A program made the translations under genes and the position numbers. Positions 1 through 8,548 of a stretch of DNA of 64,000 nt are shown one piece after another; the first letter of the stretch is position 1; each line of letters starts with the position of its first letter. The notes below the pieces were generated by a model, which worked only from the letters and a program-made list of their open reading frames with translations, was not told the origin of the DNA and ran no database searches. The stretch spans positions 446,238 through 510,237 of the forward strand of contig NZ_HE978617.1 in NCBI RefSeq assembly GCF_000307225.1, in the 5' to 3' direction. This DNA comes from Anaerococcus vaginalis (GTDB lineage Bacteria > Bacillota > Clostridia > Tissierellales > Peptoniphilaceae).

Positions 1-770
1 TTCTAATGATGATGGAAATCTAATTAATAGCAAAGGATGGAAAATAAATAAGCAAGGTAAACACTACGCTTATAATAATGGTTACTTATATACTAACCAA
101 TTCATCACTTTTGGACCTTCTGTTATGTATTATATGGATAATTACGGTAGGATGAGTATTGGCAAATTCTTAGACAATTCTAATAATTGGAGATTTTCTA
201 ACGATGATGGTAATCTAATTAATAGCAAGGGATGGAAGATAAATAAGCAAGGCAAACATTACGCTTATGGAAATGGATATTTATATACTAACCAACCTAT
301 TACTTTTGGATCTAAAAAAATGTATTTTATGGGCGAAAATGGAGCTATTACTATCGGAAAATTTCAAGATAATAATAAAAAATGGAGATTTTCTAATGAT
401 GATGGAAATCTAATTAATAGCAGGGGATGGAAGATAAATAAGCAAGGCAAACATTACGCTTATGGCAATGGATACTTATATACTAATAAACTTATTACTT
501 TCGGATCTAAAATAATGTATTTTATGGGAGATGACGGAAGAATTTCTATAGGAAAATTCTTAGATAGTTCTAATAGATGGAGATTTTCTAATGATGATGG
601 AAATCTAATTAATAGCAAAGGATGGAAGATAAATAAGCAAGGCAAACATTATGCTTATGGCAATGGGTATTTATATACTAATCAATTTATTACTTTCGGA
701 CCTAAGGTTATCTATTTTATGGGAGACGATGGTCTTATGAAAACGTCCAAGTTTAATTATATGAATATAG
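1..770 (+). repeat. In-frame tandem repeat, 195-bp unit, about four copies
   Basis: The block around GATGATGG.AATCTAATTAATAGC recurs at about 4, 199, 394 and 589, a strict 195-bp period (65 codons). Copies are nearly identical at DNA level over about 100 bp (WRFSNDDGNLIN to GNGYLYTN). They diverge mainly in the linker (GKFLDNSN/GKFQDNNK) and in the QPITFG/KLITFG segment. The repeat starts before the window. It encodes the wall-binding-like part of the surrounding protein, and its near identity should allow copy-number change by recombination. Confidence 0.85.
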
Positions 771-1258
771 CTACATTTAATCCAGATTCAAACGGACTAA
801 TAAGCTTATCTGAATATAGGGCAAATAAACCACAAATAGATGCTATGACTTATGCAAATTCAATTTTAAGGCAAGTTGGAAATTCTCTATGGGAGGCATA
901 TAAATGGGCAGGTACACAGATAAAATATAAAACTATTACTACAAATGCTAGTCTTGGAATATCATATTTTGCAAATATTGGATTCAATCAAAGAAGTGGA
1001 AATTGTTATACAATGGCATCAGCTTTTTATTATCTTGCACGTGCTTTAGGTTATAATGTTTATCAAATTTCCGGTTACCACCAAGGATACAATAATATAA
1101 TGGAACATTCATGGTGCGAAATTCGTATGAATGGTAAAACTTATATTTATGATCCAGATGTTCTTCATGAATTTAGAAAATCAGTTTATGGCATGTCCTA
1201 CGGTCAAAGAGGTACTTTAAAATATATATTATCAAGAAATGTATATATGCATCTGTAG
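1..1258 (+). CDS. Repeat-rich surface protein with C-terminal transglutaminase-like domain (5' end outside window)
   Basis: The reading frame is already open at base 2 and runs to the stop at 1256-1258, so the N-terminus and any signal peptide lie upstream of the window. The visible protein is about four copies of a 65-residue aromatic/glycine-rich repeat (cores such as SNDDGNLINSKGWKINKQGK and YGNGYLYTNQ), which resembles glucan- or cell-wall-binding repeats. A C-terminal transglutaminase-like cysteine domain follows. Its likely triad is Cys in SGNCYTMASAF (codon 1004), His in MEHSWCEI (codon 1106) and Asp in YIYDPDV (codon 1151). I infer a cell-wall-anchored enzyme or adhesin that cleaves or crosslinks protein or peptidoglycan. 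The substrate is unknown. Such repeat-plus-transglutaminase proteins are common in low-GC Firmicutes. The next gene begins 19 bases downstream on the same strand. Confidence 0.8.
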   Translation, partial: SNDDGNLINSKGWKINKQGKHYAYNNGYLYTNQFITFGPSVMYYMDNYGRMSIGKFLDNSNNWRFSNDDGNLINSKGWKINKQGKHYAYGNGYLYTNQPITFGSKKMYFMGENGAITIGKFQDNNKKWRFSNDDGNLINSRGWKINKQGKHYAYGNGYLYTNKLITFGSKIMYFMGDDGRISIGKFLDSSNRWRFSNDDGNLINSKGWKINKQGKHYAYGNGYLYTNQFITFGPKVIYFMGDDGLMKTSKFNYMNIATFNPDSNGLISLSEYRANKPQIDAMTYANSILRQVGNSLWEAYKWAGTQIKYKTITTNASLGISYFANIGFNQRSGNCYTMASAFYYLARALGYNVYQISGYHQGYNNIMEHSWCEIRMNGKTYIYDPDVLHEFRKSVYGMSYGQRGTLKYILSRNVYMHL

Positions 1259-1277
1259 TATAAAAAGGAGTATATTG

Positions 1278-1679
1278 ATGGGAAATTTAAAATTTAATTT
1301 AAAAAAATTTTCTTTATTTTTGTTAACTATTGTATTATCATTTTCTTTAGCATCTTGTAATAAAAATGATAAAGATAAAAAAAATGAAAAAAGTGATATA
1401 TCTGTCGAAGAAAAATCAAGTAATAATAAAAAAGATAAAAAAGAATCAAAAGAAAAAAGCAATATTGATAATGAAAAGAAAGAAGAGGTAAATGCTTCTC
1501 CTCAACCTACAAATGAGCCTGTTGCTCAACAAGCTCCTGCTCAAGCTGTTCCAACTGAACAACCAGAAGCTCAAGCTGCCCCAGAGCAACCAGCACCAGC
1601 TACTCAGCCAGTAGCTCAACAAGCTCCTGACCAAGGAGGAAATCAGGAGGGATGCCTAAATGAGGCAATCTTTAACTAA
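1278..1679 (+). CDS. Small lipoprotein with Lys-rich and Pro/Ala/Gln-rich tail
   Basis: I chose the ATG at 1278 because an AAGGAG ribosome site lies 7-8 bases upstream. The product is about 133 residues. A lysine-rich N-terminus and hydrophobic stretch lead to a lipobox (LASC), so lipidation at that Cys is predicted. The rest is low-complexity: a Lys/Glu/Asp/Ser segment, then Pro-Ala-Gln-Glu repeats (AQQAPAQAVPTEQPEAQAAP). No folded domain is visible, so it looks like a wall-spanning stalk. The last 20 bases overlap the following acyltransferase. The tail (QEGCLNEAIFN) looks unlike the repeat, and another frame ends in TAA directly abutting the next ATG, so a small frame error near 1640 is possible. 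Function unknown. Confidence 0.7.
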   Translation: MGNLKFNLKKFSLFLLTIVLSFSLASCNKNDKDKKNEKSDISVEEKSSNNKKDKKESKEKSNIDNEKKEEVNASPQPTNEPVAQQAPAQAVPTEQPEAQAAPEQPAPATQPVAQQAPDQGGNQEGCLNEAIFN

Positions 1680-2748
1680 AACTAATTTAGGATTATCCTA
1701 TTGTCGTGCATTAGCAACAATAGCAATAATAACCTTGCATACAGGATTTGTTTTAAGCACACATTTAAAATTTAAAATGATGGATAATATAATATTAAGA
1801 ATATTTGTGAACTGCTCTATGTGGGCAGTTCCAGTTTTTTTAATGGTAACTGGTTCACTTCTTTTAGATGAAAATAGAAAATTAACACTAAATAAACTCT
1901 TGAAAAAATACGTAGTTAGAATACTATTATCAATAGTAATCTTTGTAGCCATTTATCAAATTGTAGATATTTTATTGGATAATAAGAAAATCAACTTAAA
2001 GCAATTATTAATATATATAGAAAATTTGTATAGAGGTAAAAGTTATAGTCCAATGTGGTATCTATATATGTTAATAGGCTTATATTTAATGATGCCTATG
2101 TACAGAGCATTTATTAAAGCATCGGATAAAGATGAAATCAAGTTTATTTTATTTGTTTATATAATTTTTATTTCTATTATTCCAATAATTGGTGTTTTTA
2201 AATTTAAAAGTGGATTTTATATTCACGAATTGACAATCTATCCATTCTATTTATTTGTTGGATATGCTTTAAATAAAGGAATAGTGAGAATAAATAAATA
2301 TAAGGCAACTATTCTCTTCTTAATTTCAACAATAATATTATCAGTTTTGACATATTATAGATGGATAATTAATTATGCGAATTTAGAAGTTTTTTGGGGT
2401 TATTCATCACCTATAGTAATTATCCAAAGTATCGGAATTTTTACTTTAATCATGGGTTATAGTAAGAGTTTAGAGTGGCAAAATATAAAAAATAATATAG
2501 GGAATGATAAAACAATAATAAAGAATTTTTCATATCTACTTAAAAAAATTGATGAAAATTCTTTTGGAATTTATTTAGTACACATAATCTTAATCAGAAT
2601 CTTTATAAATGGGCATATATTGACCAATCTAATTAATAGTTTACCTATTTATTTCACTTTATCTATGCTTGTAATAATAAATTTAATTTTATCTTATTTT
2701 ATTGTAATTATTATAAAAAAACTTCCGATTTTTAAATCTATTTTATAA
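1660..2748 (+). CDS. Integral-membrane acyltransferase (Acyltransferase_3 family)
   Basis: This 362-residue protein is almost entirely hydrophobic, with about ten membrane segments. It opens with the family signature region (LSYCRALATIAIITLHTGFV), which contains the catalytic His in TLHTG. WAVPVFLMVTGSLLL and WYLYMLIGLYLMMP follow. Members O-acetylate surface sugars, peptidoglycan or similar carbohydrates at the membrane using acyl-CoA. An AGGAGG ribosome site lies inside the end of the preceding lipoprotein gene, and the 20-base overlap suggests co-translation. A bidirectional terminator follows at 2827-2877. The acceptor is unknown. The neighbouring capsule locus, transcribed toward it, makes a surface polysaccharide a plausible substrate. 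Confidence 0.85.
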   Translation: MRQSLTKTNLGLSYCRALATIAIITLHTGFVLSTHLKFKMMDNIILRIFVNCSMWAVPVFLMVTGSLLLDENRKLTLNKLLKKYVVRILLSIVIFVAIYQIVDILLDNKKINLKQLLIYIENLYRGKSYSPMWYLYMLIGLYLMMPMYRAFIKASDKDEIKFILFVYIIFISIIPIIGVFKFKSGFYIHELTIYPFYLFVGYALNKGIVRINKYKATILFLISTIILSVLTYYRWIINYANLEVFWGYSSPIVIIQSIGIFTLIMGYSKSLEWQNIKNNIGNDKTIIKNFSYLLKKIDENSFGIYLVHIILIRIFINGHILTNLINSLPIYFTLSMLVIINLILSYFIVIIIKKLPIFKSIL

Positions 2749-2826
2749 GATTTTGATTTGCTTGATTTCTTATTTAACTTTTTTATCATTTAAAATTTTA
2801 GCTTATTATAATTTTAAATTTTAAAA

Positions 2827-2877
2827 TAAAAAAGGGATATTGCAAAATGAATACATCTTTCGCAATATCCCTTTTTA
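2827..2877. terminator. Bidirectional intrinsic terminator
   Basis: AAAAAAGGGATATTGC pairs with GCAATATCCCTTTTT around an 18-base loop, with a U-run on either strand. It sits between the acyltransferase (+) and the convergent SH3b lipoprotein gene (-). Its GCAAAATGAATA loop shoulder recurs in other terminators of this window. Confidence 0.85.
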
Positions 2878-2896
2878 TTTTAAAATATTATTTCAC

Positions 2897-3324
2897 TTAT
2901 TTTAAAGATTTTCTTTTTACATAGCCTTCATTCCCATTATAAGAAATTTTGGACCATTTTTCACCATCTACATTGAGATTTTTAATCAATTCCACCTTTG
3001 TATTTGCTGGTATTTTTTCTATAACATTGTTCTCATCTTCAGATGGATCTTTTCTTAATTCAGTTTCGTTTGCTATGGTATATTTTTCCCCTTTTTTAAA
3101 TTTGATTCTTTATTATCATCTAAATCTGGAATATCATCAATTCCTTTTTTTAGCATTTTACTTAGGCTTTCTAGTTGCCTTTCTTCTGTATCGTCATAGG
3201 AAAAATCACTATCAAAGATAGTATCAACCTTAACATTTTTACTTTGATAATTTTCTTTTTTAGCCTTACATGAACTTAAACTAACAAGAATCACAAGAAA
3301 GCATATTATTTTTTTAATTTTCAT
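2897..3324 (-). pseudogene. SH3b-domain lipoprotein, split by a -1 frame break
   Basis: From ATG 3324 (GGAGGA site upstream) the frame encodes a lipoprotein signal (IICFLVILVSLSSC) and an acidic spacer, then stops at 3073. The -1 frame from about 3090 to the stop at 2897-2899 encodes a bacterial SH3 domain (YTIANETELRKDPSEDE, ending WSKISYNGNEGYVKRKSL). The two halves meet at an A6-G4 tract (3088-3097, minus strand). One extra base there gives a single 142-residue protein: lipid anchor, linker and wall-binding SH3b domain. In the original frame the junction codons read TTA AAA AAG GGG, so the heptamer A AAA AAG, a known -1 slippery sequence, is in the correct phase. Mutation, sequencing error and programmed slippage remain open. 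It is the last gene of the capsule-locus strand, after the tyrosine kinase. Confidence 0.75.
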
Positions 3325-3370
3325 TTCTTCCTCCAAAATTTAAAAATTTTATAAAATCTTTAAATTAAAT

Positions 3371-4032
3371 TTATTTATCAAGGTATCCCTTATAAATATT
3401 CTTATCTATATTTGCATGTGTCATTACTAGGCCTATTATATTTGCATCAACTTTTTGTAAATTTATAATAGCCTTGTCAAGCTCTTCTTTTCTTGTATCA
3501 TTATATTTTATCGATAAAATAATACCATCACAATATGTTGAAATAATAGAGCCGTCAGCTAATAAATCTACTGGAGGAGTATTTATAAATATATAATCAA
3601 ATTTTTCCGACAAATTTTCTACCAACTTTTTTGTTTTTGCTGAATCTAAAATTTCTGTTGGATTTTCTGGAACTTGACCTGATAATAAAATCCAAAGATT
3701 TTCTTGATTTTTATCTTCTAACAATATTTGATCTAAATCAGCTTTATCATAGAAAAATTCTGTAAGTCCGATATTTTTTTCTAATTTTAACAGTTTATTT
3801 AATTTTGGCATCCTTAAATCAAAATCTAAAATAGCCACTTTTAATCCATCGCTTGCAAAAGATTTTGCAATATCATATAAAATATTAGACTTTCCTTCAT
3901 TTGGCTTTGAAGAGGTCATTCCAATTACTTTAAGTTTTTTATAACTATTATTATATTTTAGATTGGTTTTTATAGAATAAATTGATTCATCGTAGAAAGA
4001 TGAATTATCTAGGTATTTATTTTTTCTTTCAT
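3371..4032 (-). CDS. Bacterial tyrosine kinase of polysaccharide export (CapB/CpsD type), 5' frame break
   Basis: The kinase body is clear: Walker A (TSSKPNEGKSN), Walker A' (VAILDFDLRMPKL), Walker B (FDYIFINTPPVD) and a short C-terminal tyrosine cluster (YKGYLDK). It is the cytoplasmic partner of the Wzz/CapA-like protein directly upstream and is expected to control polysaccharide chain length by cyclic autophosphorylation. The natural start is ATG 4032, with GGAGGG about 8 bases upstream, two bases after the wzz-like stop. That ATG reads out of frame after five codons because an A6 tract (4020-4025, minus strand) is one base short. With seven A's it gives a normal 220-residue CapB beginning MKEKNKYLDNSSF. 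As written, translation would have to begin inside the gene at Met 3919, which keeps the Walker motifs but has no good ribosome site. Confidence 0.8.
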
Positions 4033-4033
4033 T

Positions 4034-4672
4034 CTATTTTCCCTCCACCTTTTCTGGAATAACTCCTATTATTGGGATTTTATAATATTTTTGTATTTCT
4101 TCAATACTTTTTATCCTAGTGTCGCTATATTCATTAAATAATACATAAATAATTCCAACTATAAAACCAAAAAATATTCCTAAAGCTGTATATTTTTTTA
4201 CATTTGAAGAAGCTGTATTTTCAGGAACTTTAGCTTTATCAGAAATTAGCACTTGATTTTTATTGAATTTTTCAATAGAAGTTTTTAACTCAACAGCAGT
4301 TTGATTAGCTATATCAGCCGCTCTTTCTGGTATTGAATCAGAAACTTTAATATTTATAATTCTTGATGCCGGATCTGGCTCTACCTTAACTTTATTCGAA
4401 AATTCTGCATTAGACATATTCAAATCTAATTTTTTCATAACTTCAGATATGAATACATTTGATTTCGCAATATTTGCATAAGTAGTATTTTGGTTTATAT
4501 CAGTTGATCTAGCTATCATAATCATAGTTGATGTTTCATATTTTGGACTTGATAATAAACTAGCCAAACCAAAAAAAGATATTCCAAAAACTACAGTAAA
4601 TATAAATATTTTATGGATATTTCTCACAATATATTTTAATATTTCTATAATATCAATTTCTATCTCATTCAT
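4034..4672 (-). CDS. Polysaccharide chain-length determinant (Wzz/CapA-like)
   Basis: This 212-residue protein has the two-membrane-helix plan of the family. Helix 1 is near residues 17-38 (IHKIFIFTVVFGISFFGLASLL) and helix 2 near 168-190 (YTALGIFFGFIVGIIYVLF). An extracytoplasmic domain lies between them, and the region before helix 2 carries the usual proline (KVPENTASS). It lacks a fused kinase, as in Gram-positive CapA/CpsC, and pairs with the kinase gene two bases downstream. It should set repeat-unit chain length and activate the kinase. AAGGAAGG precedes ATG 4672. A 266-bp gap separates it from the polymerase gene upstream, so it may have its own promoter. The stop is TAG, and the kinase frame continues in phase after it. 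Confidence 0.85.
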   Translation of the reverse strand: MNEIEIDIIEILKYIVRNIHKIFIFTVVFGISFFGLASLLSSPKYETSTMIMIARSTDINQNTTYANIAKSNVFISEVMKKLDLNMSNAEFSNKVKVEPDPASRIINIKVSDSIPERAADIANQTAVELKTSIEKFNKNQVLISDKAKVPENTASSNVKKYTALGIFFGFIVGIIYVLFNEYSDTRIKSIEEIQKYYKIPIIGVIPEKVEGK

Positions 4673-4938
4673 TTTTTATTTCCTTCCTTTTAAAATATCA
4701 TTTTTTATTATATTTTTTTCTTATACATAAATTATAATAGTATTATATTTTAAAATAAATATCTGTAAGTACCTATTAAGCTTAATACAAGGATTTTTCC
4801 TATTGTATTTTCAGTTTCATATAATACTTTAATATATTTATATAAATAATTATAATACTATGAAAAATTTATTAGGCTAAAACTACTAATCAATATTTAG
4901 ACATATAAATTTTCTATATCTCTAGGTTAAACTTCTCA

Positions 4939-6285
4939 TCAGAATTTGACATATATTTTTCCTCCCCTATAAATAGAATCAATGCCTATCAAAAGTATAA
5001 AAGTAAATAACAAACCTATATTATAGAAGAAATCTATAAAGCCTCCAACTAAAAGATTACTAAATGTATATGAAACTATCAAATATAAAACAATGTTCAT
5101 TGGAGTTTTTCTTTGTTTAAGTATAAAATTACTAACAATTGCCATAATAAAACCAACTATCCAAGGTGAGATCAAAGCACCTGCTATGCCAAAGTTCGCA
5201 TAAGCTTCTGCCAGATATATAGAGTTCATTACCCCTGCAACACCTTTTCTTACTCCAACTTGATTAAAAATTTCCATAACAACCCTTCCAGATCTAACCC
5301 AAGATTTGTCTGAATTGAAAATCCAAGATACTGTTGTTGGAAAACTTGCTCCTTTTAGAAACTCATGTATATTAGGAAAAGCTTGGAAATGCAAATAACA
5401 AGTAGCTATTTGGGTAATAAACAACCTTGAAAAAGGCCCGTGAGATAAGGTGAATATACTACCTTCATAATCAGTTAATGTATAGTAAATTATCATAAAT
5501 ATTATTCCCAATAAGGAAAAATAAATAATTGGTTTTTTTATAGACTTTACATTTCCTAAAAAAATTTCAATTAAATAAAATTGGAATAAATAAAAAACAA
5601 CTGGAGCTTTTTCAAAATTGTATGTTTTACATATTATTGATAAAAATAATAAAAATATAAAAAGATATTTCCAAGATTTTTTATTTAACATCCTATAATA
5701 TATATATGATACGAATGACAAAGTTGGTATCATATTTAATGCAAATATATTTCTAATTAACTCAATCCCCTCAAAGTTTCTGCCAACCTCAATCCTTACT
5801 ACGTTAGTATCTATCTTTTCTAAAAAAACTCTAATAATAGGTACATATCCGATTTTATAAAATGTATAACCTAAAGCAATTAATCCAAAAAATGAAAATA
5901 TAATCAAAATACTAAAAACGGATTTTTGACTGCTTTCTATATCAACTACATCTTTATCAACATAGTTATTAAAAAATTTTTTATAATTTTTTATACCACT
6001 TAACCTGTTGAAAATTATTATAGATAAAGGCAAAGCTAGATATGAATAAAACAGAAACATTGATGTATAATATATTGTTCTTTCCGATACTTTTTTCAAT
6101 AAATAATGATCTCGAAATCCGATAAAAATGACACATGTTCCTATAATTGAGAAATTAAGTAAAATATAAAAAGATAAACTAATTAAATTTAATTTTTTTA
6201 ATGACAAGGATCCAGACGCAAATAAAAATAAAAAAGTTGTAAATATTAGTATAGATATAACTAAAATTAAATTCATATAAAACAT
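4939..6285 (-). CDS. Oligosaccharide repeat-unit polymerase (Wzy-like)
   Basis: This 448-residue protein is very hydrophobic, with about eleven predicted membrane helices and a large polar loop in the second half (residues about 270-350: DYEGSIFTLSHGPFSRLF, SDKSWVRSGRV). That matches the O-antigen or capsule polymerase topology. Position supports the call, since it lies among glycosyltransferases and immediately before the chain-length pair. It would join lipid-linked repeat units on the outer face of the membrane. Wzy proteins share little sequence, so the assignment rests on topology and context. The start is 8 bases after the upstream glycosyltransferase stop, implying co-transcription. 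Confidence 0.75.
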   Translation of the reverse strand: MFYMNLILVISILIFTTFLFLFASGSLSLKKLNLISLSFYILLNFSIIGTCVIFIGFRDHYLLKKVSERTIYYTSMFLFYSYLALPLSIIIFNRLSGIKNYKKFFNNYVDKDVVDIESSQKSVFSILIIFSFFGLIALGYTFYKIGYVPIIRVFLEKIDTNVVRIEVGRNFEGIELIRNIFALNMIPTLSFVSYIYYRMLNKKSWKYLFIFLLFLSIICKTYNFEKAPVVFYLFQFYLIEIFLGNVKSIKKPIIYFSLLGIIFMIIYYTLTDYEGSIFTLSHGPFSRLFITQIATCYLHFQAFPNIHEFLKGASFPTTVSWIFNSDKSWVRSGRVVMEIFNQVGVRKGVAGVMNSIYLAEAYANFGIAGALISPWIVGFIMAIVSNFILKQRKTPMNIVLYLIVSYTFSNLLVGGFIDFFYNIGLLFTFILLIGIDSIYRGGKIYVKF

Positions 6286-6292
6286 AAATCAC

Positions 6293-7366
6293 CTACTTAA
6301 GATCATACGCAACTTTTTTTGCTCTTTCTCTCCATGTATTTTGCACTACTTTATCCAAACACTTCAAATGCTTATTATAAATTATCTCATAGTCTTTTAT
6401 AATTTCATCTAGTTTATCTCTTGCACAATCCGAATTATATGGAATAGTAAAACCTATACCATCATCTGTCACTTTTTGTCCAACAAGTGTTTTGTCTGAT
6501 GAAAATATTGGAATTACATGTGCAAGATATTCATAATATTTTATAGGCACAGCCATATCTCTATAGAAAAAAGGTCTAAAATAAGCAAGTGCCAAATCTG
6601 CATCCTTATAATATTTATCTAATTCACGTCCGGATTTATGTACAATTTGAACTCGCTCATTAATATATTTATTTAATCTATTTTTTTCAATTTTCCGCTC
6701 TTTTTCCCTACAACAAATAACTAAATTAATATTATCAAAATAATTAATAGCTTTTAAAAATTCTTCAAAATCATAAGTATCACTTATGCCACCAACATAA
6801 AATATGTTTAAAGTTTTATCATTGTTTTTTAATCTATCCTCATAAAATTTTTTCTTATTATTTATAAAATCAGAATTTATATCACATCCAGGAGGCAATT
6901 CATCCATTATCTTTGATAATTTTTCTCTCCTTATGTATTTCCCCATATTTTTACTAGGCACATATAAAACATCAATTAATTTTTCATATTTATTTAGATC
7001 ATATTTATAAGCTATTTGTGATACCACATATTTTAATATACCACTATCTTTTGTATATTTTGAAAATCTCCAGTAAATATCCCTGTAAAAAAGTCCGATT
7101 TTTATACCATGATTTTTACAAAATTTAAAGAAACCAAAATCTAAATTAGGATACAAAGGAAGGTGATTTTTTTCGGTTAATAATGTAGGCATAGTTGAGC
7201 TTTCTGAATATAAAAAATCATATTTTATTCCACTTTTTATATTATTCTTAATCTCCTTAATGGATTTTTTTCTCTCTTTACCATATCCCATAACAACATC
7301 AACATCATAACCAATGTCCTTAAATGCTTGTACCATCATCTTAGGTCTAACTTGTGAACCTGACAA
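6293..7366 (-). CDS. Glycosyltransferase (GT4-like), probable 5' frame break
   Basis: About 357 residues of a GT-B-type glycosyltransferase are readable. An N-terminal Rossmann-like half carries SGSQVRPKMMVQAF near the start. A C-terminal donor-binding half follows, with NIFYVGGISDTYDFEEFL and PIKYYEYLAHVIPIFSS (the latter resembles the conserved E-x7-E region). It would add a sugar to the growing capsule repeat unit. The only in-frame start is TTG 7366, which has no ribosome site. The same frame continues upstream without a start codon as FHIPNKLDEKSL, which looks like genuine protein. A small deletion near 7395-7406 would reconnect it to a start with an AAGGTGAG site at about 7430. I therefore believe the native N-terminus is about 15-20 residues longer. 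Confidence 0.75.
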   Translation of the reverse strand: MSGSQVRPKMMVQAFKDIGYDVDVVMGYGKERKKSIKEIKNNIKSGIKYDFLYSESSTMPTLLTEKNHLPLYPNLDFGFFKFCKNHGIKIGLFYRDIYWRFSKYTKDSGILKYVVSQIAYKYDLNKYEKLIDVLYVPSKNMGKYIRREKLSKIMDELPPGCDINSDFINNKKKFYEDRLKNNDKTLNIFYVGGISDTYDFEEFLKAINYFDNINLVICCREKERKIEKNRLNKYINERVQIVHKSGRELDKYYKDADLALAYFRPFFYRDMAVPIKYYEYLAHVIPIFSSDKTLVGQKVTDDGIGFTIPYNSDCARDKLDEIIKDYEIIYNKHLKCLDKVVQNTWRERAKKVAYDLK

Positions 7367-7452
7367 TGACTTTTCATCAAGTTTATTAGGAATATGAAAT
7401 ATACATCTTTTTTATTTTCCAAATTCTCACCTTCTTTATATCAAACTTAATA

Positions 7453-8526
7453 TCAAATATTTTTCGCTATCAAATCTAGTTCTTTTTTCATAGTTTTTTC
7501 TTTATAGTATCTTGTATCTTTTACTGTATTATATTTAAGATTTTTAAATTCATAAAGTGAATCAATTCTATCATTATCTATTAAATATGAATTTTCAAAT
7601 CCATCGAATATTTCTCTACAGACTTTTATATCAGATGTTATAACCGGCATCCCAAAAGCTGCCATTTCACAAGTCATCAAACCTTGTGTATCTTCTCTTG
7701 TAGGCATTAATGCAAATTTTGACATTTGCAAATAATCTATCATATCTTTATGGCTTAAAGTACTATTTATCCACTCAATATTATCAGCTTTCTTATAGTG
7801 TTTAAAATATTCTCCCCTACCAACCAAAAGAAATTTTGCATCTGGAGTATTTTTAGCAAGTTTATTAACAAGATCTACACAATACTTAGACCCATCTAAA
7901 TTTGATCTTATCGTTATGAAGTCGTACTTCTTTTCACATTCATCATCAAATGTTTCTTTCTCAAAGACTTCTCCAACACAATTGTTTATAACATAACAAC
8001 TATCTTCAAATTCTTTTCTACTAAGTTTTGTATTTTTGAAAAATTCATCCATTATCCAATTACTAACAAAAACAAAACTTGACTTATTTTTTATTTTTGG
8101 TAAATATTTTCTCCAAACAGTCAATTTAAAATTATCATATATGTTTTGTAGACTTTCTTTTATTTTATTTCTTTTAATATAAGGAAAAGGATCAGGATAA
8201 GCTTCATTCAATTTTAAAACTTCGTGACCATGATAGAAAAATATTATTTTTTTAAATTTATCGCTATTTTTTCTTAAAAATCTATAGTGATTTCTAATAT
8301 TTGAAGCATGGATAATTAATAAATCATATACCTCATTAGATGAATAATAATCTTTTTCACTCAAAACCATTATTCCGTCTTTTTCATATTTATTTTTAGT
8401 TGCAAAGTTCAATACTGTAACATTATAATCATTTTTTATATATGTTAAATTTCTATTATGAACAAACATAGAAGCTACATTTCCATTATTATCTGGATAA
8501 CCTTGAACTAAAACTAATATTCTCAT
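7453..8526 (-). CDS. Glycosyltransferase, GT4 family
   Basis: This is a complete 357-residue protein with a clean start (MRILVLVQGYPDNNGNVAS) and a ribosome site. The N-terminal half binds the acceptor (FYHGHEVLKLNEAYPDPFPY). The C-terminal half holds the nucleotide-sugar domain, with NTPDAKFLLVGRGEYFKHY and the E-x7-E region TREDTQGLMTCEMAAFGMPV. It is expected to work at the inner membrane face in repeat-unit assembly. It lies between the Wbp-type sugar nucleotide genes and the next glycosyltransferase, all on the minus strand. Donor and linkage cannot be read from the sequence. Confidence 0.85.
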   Translation of the reverse strand: MRILVLVQGYPDNNGNVASMFVHNRNLTYIKNDYNVTVLNFATKNKYEKDGIMVLSEKDYYSSNEVYDLLIIHASNIRNHYRFLRKNSDKFKKIIFFYHGHEVLKLNEAYPDPFPYIKRNKIKESLQNIYDNFKLTVWRKYLPKIKNKSSFVFVSNWIMDEFFKNTKLSRKEFEDSCYVINNCVGEVFEKETFDDECEKKYDFITIRSNLDGSKYCVDLVNKLAKNTPDAKFLLVGRGEYFKHYKKADNIEWINSTLSHKDMIDYLQMSKFALMPTREDTQGLMTCEMAAFGMPVITSDIKVCREIFDGFENSYLIDNDRIDSLYEFKNLKYNTVKDTRYYKEKTMKKELDLIAKNI

Positions 8527-8548
8527 AATATCTCCTTCTAAAATAATT

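Noticed and set aside
1..770. Regular repeats that could suggest a CRISPR array
   Set aside because: The 195-bp unit is in frame, has no unique spacers and encodes a repeated protein domain.
3073..3100. Firm claim of programmed frameshifting
   Set aside because: The heptamer is right, but no upstream Shine-Dalgarno-like spacer or strong downstream hairpin was seen, and other genes here break at homopolymers that are not slippery heptamers.
4034..4672. Stop-codon readthrough making a Wzz-kinase fusion
   Set aside because: The in-phase continuation after TAG has a one-in-three chance, and a proper ribosome site plus ATG for the kinase lies right after the stop.
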